In this document: positions 33,600 through 55,999 of the stretch, piece by piece
Layout: each line of letters starts with the position of its first letter
Position numbering within the stretch: the first letter of the stretch is position 1
DNA from: Varroa destructor
Taxonomy: Eukaryota; Arthropoda; Arachnida; Mesostigmata; Varroidae
Assembly (NCBI RefSeq): GCF_002443255.2
Contig: NW_019211454.1
Coordinates: 17,079,037 to 17,143,036, forward strand
Reading direction: 5' to 3'
DNA: 64,000 nt
Translations under genes and position numbers: made by a program
Notes under the pieces: model-generated
The model's database searches: none
The model's input: only the letters and a program-made list of their open reading frames with translations
Told to the model about the DNA's origin: nothing

Positions 33600-36500
33600 G
33601 CTAAATCTCGAAAGTCTTCCTTCTAACGGACTGCTAATGGGCTGCATATATTCAGACAAAGACAGAAACATTCACGATTGCTACCAGGCGCAATTGTTGT
33701 CGTTGTCGTTGTCTTCATCGTCCAGTACTCGGTAATTGCATAATCGTTCATGTTATACTTGCGCATTCTGGTGAAGAGTGACGCTCAGTGACGATCAATA
33801 AGAAATTATCTTCCCCACAACTATGGTTTTACGAGCGAGAAGCAGCCGTTTGTCGGATACGTTATGGAGCAAAAGCAGTATTAATTTCGTAAATGTACAA
33901 ATAACCCAAACAGCTTAAAAAAACATATTCGTAAATTTGCACATTCTGCTCTCCACCAGAGGCATCAAGAAGCGGCAATGCAAGCCCCAATGTCCATGAG
34001 GTCGTTCTTAGCGTTCTACAACTTACAATAGATAGACCTCACAAGAAAGCACGAAAACGCTACGGAGCGATGGAGCGATTGGAGGAGGGAAATCACACGT
34101 GCGAGAGAGGGTAAAATTAAGAAAGCACGAGAGAAAAGTGAGGGAAAGGGGAACCGATAGAACGGGAAACGGCATCGATAGAATGGGCTGACACCGCGAC
34201 TTACCGCCACCCGTCTGCATTATGTCGTCTGTAGACCCACTCCGTTCCATCCTATTCTGGCCCATCCTTTTCTAGATCCCCGTCCTCTTCTAGCAGCAGC
34301 GGCCGTTCCCTTGCCCTCAACTGTTGCCTCAGCCACAGTGTCAGCACCTAGAGTCGGAACCACCATATCATAACCACCGCAGCCAGCAAGCAAACATTGA
34401 TGTGCCGGCAAAAACTCGGTAGAATTTTCTGTTTCTTTATTTCTTTCTCCCTCTATGCAACCATCTTTCTTCTCCTATCGTTCTTTGCTTGAGATACGAC
34501 GAGTTCGCTTATTATTGCTGAGCCTGAAAGTCAGCGACGACTAGCTGTTCCTGCTACACCACTTGAAATCGCTACTACCATCAACGAAAACGTCGAGTGA
34601 CCTGTACCCGCTGCCGAGGCTGTCGCCGCCGGCCCCTTCAGCAATAGCAGGACGATCGGGGGGCCACTATAGTTCATGTCGGCAATGACCATCAGCGTCA
34701 TGCCAAGCCTCCTTGGCATGTGCGCTAGCGATTTCTAGACGAGCTAAAATAGCCTGCCGAGAAACAAAGCGCGAGGCGGGAGGAGGCAGGACGGACGGAC
34801 AGCGTGCTGTTAAAACGTCAAAAGCATGTTACTGCATAGTTATTATTTCTGCTCCTATAACTCATTCTTGCCATGATAGCATTGCTGACCTCCAAAGCAG
34901 TGTTAATGCTCGAGCATTTCCTTCGAAATGAAAAAGACCTGAAATTTCACACGGTTCGAGTTAACAATCTTAGAAGTGGTTTTGCAACCCAACCGTCTAC
35001 TACCAATGTTGTGAATCAGTGCTTTGTTTGACATGTAACATACTATCATACGCTGGTGGTTACAAGTAAGATTAAGCAACAAAAAAATTAAAGCACACTG
35101 AATAACATTTTAATTTGGTCGGTTCCGTGTGCTCACGTTGTCCCTGCATTTCCCTCCATTTAGGTGTTCGATTATTTTTATGTTATTGCACTGACCTTAA
35201 ACTTAATGGCAGCAAATCGAAAAAGATGAAGTATTTATTGCATGGCAGGTCAAAGTGATTTGTATGCTAGTTAGAGTCTATGATTTATCAGTCAAGAAAT
35301 GTGTCGTATATGTTTCAATAAAGGAAAAGACGGCTTCCTTCTCGCTGTGTAATTGATGCGTGTTTCAGCGGTGCGCAACCATACAGATGTTGATAATTTA
35401 CGGAGGGAGTTCGCATGTAGAATCGTCGATATGAATACGATGGCACCGAACGGAACTATCATAAGATGAATGCAAGTCTGACTTAAAGCTCTCGCAAGCA
35501 TCATGACGGAATAGATATCAGCAATAGAAAAACAAACAAAAAAACTTGGAGATATAACCTCTGCACGAATTTTTTAATTAACACAAATTTCCGACTGAAA
35601 TTCTGTCAGATGGAAATCTTGGCTTTATGATTACATGGATACTTTAAACGAGTCCGAGACCTACTCTATGATTTCAAAATCTTAATGTCTTCCTACACAG
35701 CGTACCATAGTTACGTATTATAGCAATAAGATTACACACGCCATAGCCTCTTTAAGTATTATTGTCGTCAGCATTCTTTATTCAGATAGAGATATAAAGA
35801 GGTGCTTTGATACTGCTTAGGCTGCTAGTCTTTTACGAAATAAAATAATCGACCTATTAGTTTGGGCACTTTGTACCGTGGTTTTCTTCTTAGTAATATT
35901 AGATGTTAGTCTTGTACGCATCTGACCAGAGTCGAACAAAAGTCTTAGTCTTGAAGAGTGAAGGAAAAGGAGAGCGTTAATGAAAAATAAGTTCTTTTTC
36001 TGAATGTACTTAATTGGTTACAAATCCTTACTTTATTAGCGCATTCGGAGCTATTTGGCACGCAGAAAACTTTTAAATTGCACTTCATTGAAGTCTGGTA
36101 AACATTTATATAGAGTACACATGATATACATCTGTCAGCTGGCGAGTGTTACCAGAAAAGAGTGAGTTTAGAGATAAAGATAATGTTTAAAGTTGAAGTG
36201 ATAAAGTTTGTTTTTCTAAAGTGAAGTCTTCAAAGACTAGTAAAAACGCTGCGCAAAAAACTTTTAGCGAAATAATAGCTTTTTGTTAGTGCAGTCATTA
36301 AAAAAACGAGAATCGGGCCGCTGAAGGCCCTAGAGAAGATGACCGCATTTCAGGAATTCAAACGGGGAGACAAGTTGCTGTGACCACGGAAATTCTTAAC
36401 TAAATAAGGCCTAAAGATTGCGAATATTGGGTTCCTTTTCAGAACTATAGAATTCTAAAGAGGATATTGAGCAAAAGCAAGAAATAGGCTCCTCAAAAAG

Positions 36501-39500
36501 TGAATTTTGGTAAGATGGGAAAAAGCTAGAGACATTTTCGTTATTATTGACAGTATAAAGCCCATTTGGAGCGTACCATCTCCATAGTAGTTGGTCGTTC
36601 CGTGCCGTTCCCTACAGAAAGATCACGTGAAAAAATGGCATCGAAGAAAATATAAAGCGACTTAGATCATGCTCGCAATGTGTTATACATCAAGGACTGT
36701 TATTATTATGAGATAATGCCCGAAAGTAGAAACCGTCAATGCTGTCGCAGATCTCGAATATTTGGAGCGCTTCATCGAGGTATGGCAAAATGGACAGCGC
36801 ACAGCATAGCCATTCGACGACAACCCCAGTCTGGTCCACATGCTTCAGTCACGGCCTAGGTTGAGGAAAATGTAATCGAACAATAGCTTCAGTGTCTGTA
36901 TTCTACAATTTTTCTTCTGGTTCAGTAATATACTGTCATAATCGCTATTTTTTTATATTTTTGATACCGATTCTATTTCTGATTCTACATCTTCTTTACT
37001 GAGAATTAAACTAATTATCGTTTAATTTAATTATCCTTTTTATTGAAGCATACGTTCTTCCATTATTTATAAAATTACATTAAAATAAATTAATAAAAAG
37101 CTATATACATTCCCGCATTAATCAAATGAACAAAAAGAAAGTAGAATTAAAGTACAGAGTTTTTTTTTTGTTAAAAAAAGCTCACCTGCAGTTGTACTAA
37201 GCGTTGCCTTATGCCATTCAATCTTATATAGCCCGTTCGTTAGAGTTTGGTTGTTTCCACTTTCATTATAGTTAAATAAGGCCTACATGTTAAGGGCTAG
37301 ATTATCAAATAGCTCCTACATTTAGTACTGGAACTTCTGTATATTCAGACAACCCATATAGTGAACACACTTCTCAACTCTTTTTTTTATTTAATTCAGT
37401 CTTAGATCTTAGATGTTTTCGAGTTATTCTTTTTTTCAGTAACTTTTATGTCATCATAACGTTCTTATGAATGTTTGCTGTTTTTAGATTCTTATCGAGA
37501 TAGAAGATCTTAAAGACAAGGAAAACAAATAGAAAATAAGAATTGTAAAAAACAAACATGAAAGGATAAAGAATTTCCATTCGATTATTGTCGAAATGTA
37601 GCAAGGATGAATTAAAAATAAAAACCATTTTTCCTTGAACGGCCAGGAAAAGTTCTAGTCACATGATGTAAGTTGGCATTCTAAAGAAAAAAAGTATGTC
37701 TTTAAAAACGTTCCCCTTTATTACTGTCAAAATGATAAGGACCCGCTAAGCTACACGGTGTTAATAACATTGTAACACTATGAGAGATTAAACTATTTGA
37801 AGATGTGTGAGGAGATCTACAGTGCAAGGTTTTTTGTGTATTTCTTTCGTTTATGGATAATTAGAACTCGGATTGATCTAGATAGAATTAGGACAAAAAA
37901 CAATAAATATTATATTAAAAAAGTCAATGTTGAATTTTTAGCACATTAATTGGATTTTAAGTAAAACTTTCGATACGTGCGATATCATCTAATGATGTAT
38001 TCACAAACAAAAATCATGAAATGTTATTGTCGTAGCTACCAAGCTTTGGTTACTCGCTTGTGGAATCGCATGTCTTTCCAATGATATACATCAATATAAA
38101 TGAAATCCAGAACTGTCGGCAGTATTTTCAGTATATCTAATCGATACTCATCAATAAAATCCCGAATGATACACACTCATTACAATATTTGTATAAATAA
38201 AAAGAGTTATATGTAATCAATAATACCATGCTTTGCGGACTGCGAGTTATCCATTTTGCTTTTTTTAGCTAATTTGACCGCTCCACAGATGTGTTCCTTT
38301 AGTACTTTCAAAATCTTATATCACCAAAATGTCTGCAGGTACATATATGCTCTACCTTAGAAGAAAACGACACATTCAACCCGTTGACTTGCAAAACATG
38401 TTTATTTAGGTGTTGTTGTTGCTTTCACTGCATTTATTTTCACCATCAATTATCGGCAGCCTCACCTCATCGCATCCGCTTTCATTGATGCCCCATTTTC
38501 GTCCGCAGCAGTAGCAACCATTCTTTTTCTTCTTGTACCCTTGTTCCACCCCTCACTTTTTAATAATTATCATTATTATCATCATCATCATTATCAGCGT
38601 CTTTCGTTCTATGATCAATCTCCACCTGTCTTCTAGCCATCTTAACTACTGCTATTCTTTGCTCCCCTCCTGCATATTCTCCATTTCATCATTATCTATT
38701 ATCATAATCATCATTTTGTCGTCATTATCATCAGCAGCATTGTGTCTTCATCGCCATTATGTTAATTGACATTCTATCGTCATGGTGTTTCATATTTACA
38801 AATGTACCCACCCCTTCGCTAGCAGAACTGGCCACCTCTGACGGTATTCGATACCCGATAGCGTCGTATCATACCGTATAAACCACACAGCTGTTTCGCC
38901 AAGAGGTTATCAGCACGATGGCTTGGATGACATGAGCTTTCCGTATCGTTCTTTCCTGTTTTTCGTTTTTTTTTCCTGTTTTTCGCTTCTTATGTTTTTT
39001 TTTGTATCCGCCCTTTCGTCGACAGGGTAGCCGTACCCGAAGTGGTAAGCATTTTGGTGTTTTGCCTCCGCTTCCGTTTCCACGCATAGCCTGTAGTTTC
39101 CACTTGGTCCTGTTTCAGTTCTGTTATGATCAGTCTTGTCTCGAACTGGCCCAGCTAGTCGTCGCTCGCAGTAATACCCCATTTAGCCTTGTTGTTTCTT
39201 TGCATTTGGCGAACGACTGCCGAGTTACTACCGTTTGTTGTGGGGTAGTTCAATTCTTAACTGATCGGTGCCTGCCGTATCCGGTCGCTTTCATCACAGC
39301 CTACAGTTGCGCGGCCTGTTCATAAGATCGCCATCAAATGTGATCAACGTCCTATTGATACGAACCTCATCGTTTTATTTGTTATTAATGTTTTGACGTT
39401 TTTCCATCGCGGACCCTGCCGCAACCGCAGACCCACACCACAATTTGGGTTAACTACAGTCAAATAGTTGTTCTTTATTATTATTACTGCAATTTTCGGT

Positions 39501-39880
39501 GGTATTTCCTTTTTTAAATCATCCTGATATTAGTCGCTTACACAGTAGTGCGATAGTCGCGTTTTACCGCGCTCACATAGAGAATTGGCCAAAGACCAAG
39601 CGCACTTCAGTAAGTCAATTATTAGCGATATAGCGCAAATAGTCCAGAAGTCATTTTTTCGAGATCGACTGGCTAACTGGTTAGGTGTCAGAACCAAACG
39701 AGGTAGAGGCAGAACAATATTCGGTGAAGGCGCATTCGAAAACCCACTAAAACGCCTAGAACAAATTTTTACTCAGCCGTTTCAGATCTGAGTTAGAAGC
39801 CGGATTCGTTGAATGTGAGTGCAACGATACGAGCCAAGGATAGGCATGGATATCGCCTGGAGTGCAGGTTAACATTAAAA
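33600..39880. other. Intergenic DNA, no gene recognised
   Basis: Between the two minus-strand genes. GC-moderate to about 34.8 kb, then AT-rich. It holds the weak mariner-like relic at 36.7 kb and ATT/ATC runs near 38.57 kb. An ORF ending near 39791 lacks an ATG and recognisable motifs. Confidence 0.55.
36700..36885 (+). pseudogene. Possible mariner N-terminal (helix-turn-helix) relic
   Basis: Plus-strand frames across this stretch give fragments such as YLERF, then RRQPQSGPHASVTA, a stop, and VEENVIEQ. This resembles the DDPRSGRPSTSVTEENV linker of mariner transposases, recalled from memory. Stops and apparent frameshifts interrupt it. The evidence is weak. Confidence 0.25.
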
Positions 39881-39895
39881 TAGAAAAACGTTTCC

Positions 39896-40473
39896 GGTGT
39901 GTATGTGTGTACGTATGTTTGGGTGTGTGCACGTATATGTCTGGGTCTGTATGTGTGCGCCCATATGTTTGTGTCTGTGTCTATGTGGTATGTGTGTGTG
40001 AGCGTGCGCGTCTATGTGTGTGCGCCTGTGTATATGTGTGCTGGTGTGTACGAGTGTGTGCTGGTGTCTACGAGTGTGTGTTGGTGTGTACGAGTGTGTG
40101 TTGGTGTGTACGAGTGTGTGCTGGTGTGTGCAAGTGTGTGCTGGTATTTGCAAGTGTGTGCTGGTATATGCTGGTGTTTGCGAGTGTGTTGGTGTGTATG
40201 TGCGTGCGCGAGTGTGTGTCTGTGTGAGTGTGTGCCTGTAAGTATGTGAGTGTCTGTCTGTATGTGCGTGTGTGTGTCTGTCTGTATGTGCGTGTGTGTG
40301 TCTGTCTGTATGTGCGTGTGTGTGTCTGTCTGTATGCGCGTGTGTGTGTCTGTCTGTATGTATGCGTGTGTGTGGTGTATCTGTATGTGTGTGTGTGTTT
40401 AGCGTGCGTGTGTGTGTGTGTCTCTAGCTGTGTGTGTGTGTGTGTCTTATGTGTGTGTGTGTGTGTGTCTTAG

Positions 40474-40507
<34 letters not shown>

Positions 40508-40790
40508 NNNNNNNNNNNNNNNNNNNNNNNNNGTATGTGTCTCTATGCGTGCGTGTGTGTATGTGTCTCTATGCGTGTGTGTGTGTGTGTGTCTCTATGC
40601 GTGTGTGTGTGTGTGTGTCTCTATGCGTGTGTGTGTGTGTGTCTCTATGCGTGTGTGTTTGTGTGTGTCTCTATACGTGTGTGTGTGTGTGTGTGTGTGT
40701 GTCTGTATGTATATGCGTGTGTGTCTATCTGTGTCTATGTGTGTCCGAGTGTTTCTATGTCTGTGTGTCTTTGTGTGTATACGCCGTTTG
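39896..40790 (+). repeat. GT-rich minisatellite with several higher-order units
   Basis: About 900 bases almost free of A on the plus strand. Sub-blocks differ: 40030-40190 repeats a unit near tgtgtgctggtgtgtacgag; 40250-40370 repeats tgtctgtctgtatgtgcg with a GT tail; 40535-40670 repeats tctctatgcg plus (GT)n. A 25-N gap at 40508-40532 sits inside. Long Cys/Val ORFs in all plus frames are repeat artefacts. It lies beyond the effete 3' end. Confidence 0.95.
40508..40532. other. Assembly gap (25 N)
   Basis: A run of 25 N inside the GT minisatellite. True length is unknown. Confidence 0.99.
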
Positions 40791-42457
40791 TCTTCTCGCT
40801 ACGTGTTCGGTGTCATTGGCTACATGTATGAACGTGTACCATTTATATGTTACTATGTGCTTCGTCTCTAGTACTTTTTTGTTTAAACATATCGTATCGT
40901 GCTATAACATTCGTCTGCGGCAACATGTACTATAGTCTTTATGGAGACCTTTGCTATAGGCCAAAGGGCCTACTGTCGCTCAGTAACTAAAAGCGTTCGA
41001 CCTTTAGTTTTTCTTCACCATAGCCTCCATTAGTTCATCTCTCCCTGATCTCCCCTGATTATTCCCTTCCAAACTGCCCCTGCTATATTAACTATATTTA
41101 TTAATAGTTATCATTATTATTATTATAATCATTAGTATCCGAACTCCTCTAGCAGTAAGTCGAAGGCAGCGACAGCAATAAAAGACGCCTGTCATATCTA
41201 CTACTTCTACCACTACTACTAAATATAATAATAGCCATCATCATTAATAAACATCATCATAGCCCTCGTCTTATTATTTTCTAATTTTTTTTTCATACCT
41301 CTCACACTTTTCAACTTACTCTTTATCCTGGTATCTTTCTCTCACTCGCACATCGTTATTATGATTCATAAACCCATTTCTAAAGTAACCCTTACTTATC
41401 GACCCCTCCGTCGTGTACCTGCATTTTCTAAGTGCAGACGTAACGCGAAAGGAACTAAGGTTAGTATGTATTCATGGTAGTTGTGTAAAGTAGGAGGAAA
41501 AAAGTGCACCCAGGCCGCGCAGCATATTGATCTAGCCTTTGCCCGCAAGCCGTCTGCCAAAAACACGGAGAAGAAACAGGAACAATGACCGTGATTCTAG
41601 GTCGCTGCCTCCACTTGTTAGATTAGGCAGCAATACGATGATGACCAAATTCTCCGTCCTCATCATATACCATAGACATTACAATTGTGAGCCATTATTA
41701 CCCCTACATTTGCATCTTGACAGCGTTGAAGGAAAGAAAAATGGCTAATGGTTTTCATTAATATTTTGTATTTTTGTTGTTTTTTTATCGTTTTACTCCT
41801 TATTCGCTTTTCTCCCTGTTTACCTTCCGGTCTATTTCACCTGCGTGATTCTGTGTTCTGTTTGTGTTCTGTAACCACTTTTCTGTTTTTTGTCGCTGCT
41901 GTTACCAGCTAGTTGCAGCCATTCGTTTTGCAATAAAGAAAGCAATCTTTCACCTACGTACCACCCTCGTCCGGGTTGGGGTCGGAAAGAAACTGCAACA
42001 TAGACTTAAATTCGCCGTCATTTGACCATCAGGGGCAAAGTGCGCATGCTAGGGAAAGCTAAAATTCACTTGATCCTATCAGAATAGTTTTTTTCTTAAG
42101 AGAGCATCATCTATCAGTGATCGATTGGCTTCCGAGTACGCGGCAGACACCAAACCTAACCGTACTAATTTGAATAGAGGAAGTCGACAATGGTCCATCA
42201 ATTCGGTACATGATTTTAGTTAATTTGATAATACTATAGCATCGGTATGAATATAATTATTTAAGTCTTTCATCATTAATATAGCGTCGACCGCTATGAT
42301 CATTACTAAGTATCATCATCAAATCATAATCACGATAACAAGCATTATATCATCATTTCCATCTGCTTCGTTTCTATCAGTGTTTCATTTCATTATCATA
42401 TATCAACGTCTTCATTCATAATTATTACTATTTCTATTATAAATATATATATTTTTT

Positions 42458-42552
42458 TTATTATTATTATTATTACTATTATATTTACTGCTAATTTTTT
42501 GTCGTCATTAATATTATTATTATTATTTCTGTTGTTGTTGTTGTTGCTGCTG
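42458..42552. repeat. (ATT)n and (GTT)n trinucleotide tracts
   Basis: ATT runs at 42458-42481 and 42511-42526, then GTT/GCT units at 42531-42552. They lie just beyond the likely effete 3' end. Confidence 0.9.
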
Positions 42553-42825
42553 TTATTCATTTTCATTTGATGAGAATTAAAACAACTCCGCACACATCTG
42601 CTCATTTCGACACACCTTCATTGCGCCTTTTCTCTCGTCTTGCGTTTTCCGACAGTGTTCCTACTACGAAACTATCATGCGACCACGGCCCTGCTGGTCC
42701 TGGCCCCCAAGACCTAGTTGTTAATTCAGCTTTGGCTGTTGTTGATATCGACGAGGTGACACCCAGTGGCTCGGTACGGAAGCTGTATTGTCGTCGTTTC
42801 CTGTGATTCTCCTTCACATGCGTCG

Positions 42826-42854
42826 ACACACACACACACACACATATATATATG

Positions 42855-42891
<37 letters not shown>

Positions 42892-42923
42892 GTATATGTA
42901 TATATATATGTATATATATATAT
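42826..42923. repeat. (CA)n followed by (TA)n/TGTA compound microsatellite
   Basis: About nine CA units, then TA runs broken by regular TG steps, in the probable 3'UTR of effete. Confidence 0.93.
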
Positions 42924-42938
42924 TAGTTGCTGGTATTG

Positions 42939-42944
42939 TTTATT
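42939..42944 (-). terminator. Candidate poly(A) signal for effete
   Basis: AATAAA on the minus strand, about 240 nt past the effete stop codon. The intervening DNA contains CA and TA repeats. Other poly(A) signals further on are possible. Confidence 0.3.
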
Positions 42945-43180
42945 GTTGTTGATAATATTTTTTTCTGTTGAGGTTTTCTTCATTGTGTTCTGTCGTCATT
43001 ACTATTATTATTACTATTATTATTATTTACGTATGTTCTTGTTGTTTTGTTACTGTTGTAGTTGGTGGTGATGGTGGTGATCTAACAAACGCTCAACTTT
43101 TATGCAACAGCTGCAGCAGCAGCGGTCTTTTAGGTGTCGTCTGCTGCGGCTTCTATGGTTCTCAACAGGATGTGGCTTGT

Positions 43181-54326
<11,146 letters not shown>

Positions 54327-54780
54327 TTGCACTTTCGTCAATTCCTCGGTACCGACACCGATCTCAACCTCTACAGCCGATCCAGAGACCACGACTGCTA
54401 ATGGCGGAACAGGCAGGGGCCAGGCCGTTAAGTAAGCGGGACGACCTGAGTAGATTGTCGATATTCTGACACCACTTGAATTGTTCACGTACACACGCTA
54501 ACGCCAAAACACTTCGCTGATTGAAGTCGAATCGAAGGATGACAATTCGACAAGACTCTTATGCTAGAATGACACGAAACGAGACGAAATCTTGAGTAGT
54601 GGCGCCACTGTTAGCGGGCTGCAGGGAGTCTGGCAACCCAAGACGAAGTTTGAATAATTTGGCGCGAAACGATGACTCGAGCGAAGCGTCTAGAAGGGGC
54701 GCTGTACCACGGTCGAACAGTGCTAGTAGGAAAGTGCGTTACGAGTAGGGGAGAATAGACACAAAGTACTGGAGTGGCGG
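54327..54780 (-). promoter_or_regulatory. Likely 5'UTR and promoter-proximal region of effete
   Basis: The DNA directly upstream of the effete start is more GC-rich than its surroundings. The reading frame stays open for some 55 codons upstream of the ATG but without an upstream ATG, so this is read as 5'UTR. No TATA box or initiator was identified with confidence. Confidence 0.35.
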
Positions 54781-54890
54781 TACGATTTGATTGGCGGGAA
54801 ACAAAACAGTTAATGGCCTATAATGCCTAAATAGCACAGCGTACATCAACGACTTATGGCGGTATATTGTTAAATATACGCACATACATT

Positions 54891-54996
54891 CGTTCATTTA
54901 CCTTTTATTGATAATCTCTATTGATGCCTAAAGCAGATTTCGACAGATACTTCTCATTTATTATATGATAAATTTAAATCAGCTTCAAGTCAACAT
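54891..54996 (+). repeat. Direct duplication, copy 1
   Basis: About 106 bases from cgttcattta to caagtcaacat, repeated at 55580-55680 with a few substitutions and a 7-base indel. The copies are about 690 nt apart, upstream of effete. Copy 1 has an early stop in the frame that is open in copy 2. Confidence 0.93.
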
Positions 54997-55579
54997 AAAA
55001 TGGATATGGCAGGAGAGTTATGATTTTGCGAATAGTGTATCCTATTCATTTTTCTCCATACAGAATTGACAATTGTGAGAGAAATAGTCCATAAGCAAAT
55101 GCTTTCTTTTTTAGTACTGAATGGTTTTGGAAAAATGAAAATTAGACAGGTTAGTCATAACGTAAAAAATAAGTTACGTGTAATTAGTTTGTCAATGGAA
55201 AGCCACTTGCTGTTTTTAAGGGATTACATACAAAGGATAATAAAGTAAAGTGCTTTTCAGGGATCGATCGCAGAAACATAATTTCAAATATTTAAATTAT
55301 GAAAGAGAAACTGGCTACTCTATTTCGGCATGTCGTATTAATAACAAGCACATAAACGAATATCTTATTATAATAGAAGGTATTTACTAAAATCAAAATT
55401 ATATACATTTGTATGTGATTTGTACGTGCCTATATTTGTATTTTACGTCTGTCCGAAGGTGGCTGCGCATTAAAAAAAAAAAAAAAAAAAACAGGTTTAT
55501 TTAGGTCAAAGTGATTTGTTTAAAAATTTTCATCTTACCTTCAGTAGTTTAGAATAAAAACATATAGGAATGCTTTTTT

Positions 55580-55680
55580 CGTTCATCTACTTTTTATTGA
55601 TAATCTCTATTGATGCCTAAAGAAGATTTCGACAGATACTTCTCATTTATTATAAACTTAAATCAGCTTCAAGTCAACAT
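55580..55680 (+). repeat. Direct duplication, copy 2
   Basis: Second copy of the 54891-54996 segment. It begins an open frame reading MPKEDFDRYFSFIINLNQLQ that continues to 55807. No family is recognised. Confidence 0.93.
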
Positions 55681-55999
55681 GAAGATAGCTTTTTTACCAA
55701 TTATAGTAAAATTTCAGAAATTCTATAAAAACCGAAACCGAAGAAAGTGTTGGACGAAATATTTAATCAAAAGAATTTCTATAGTTTTGCACCGAAAGTC
55801 ACTTTGACTAATAGGATTTCATCTCAACTGAAGTAAACTCGAGTATTTAGATATAAAGGTATAAAGAGAGAAAATTCACTTTATAAATTGCTTTGCACTA
55901 TATGTCTTACCCACATTTCCCGGCTGAAACAGTTTTCTGCTGGAGGCCTCATAGTGGAAACGCTTAGAAAAGCAGTAAACAATCGCCCAACTACTATTT

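Noticed and set aside
39585..39791. Plus-strand 68-aa ORF (alternative start) as a small gene
   Set aside because: No ATG, no recognised motif, no flanking splice sites.
39862..40935. Several overlapping ORFs of 70-150 aa made of Cys, Val and Met
   Set aside because: They are translations of the GT minisatellite in every frame and cross an N gap.
54327..54494. N-terminal extension of effete through the open frame upstream of its ATG
   Set aside because: No upstream ATG is visible in that frame and the family invariably starts at MALKRI.
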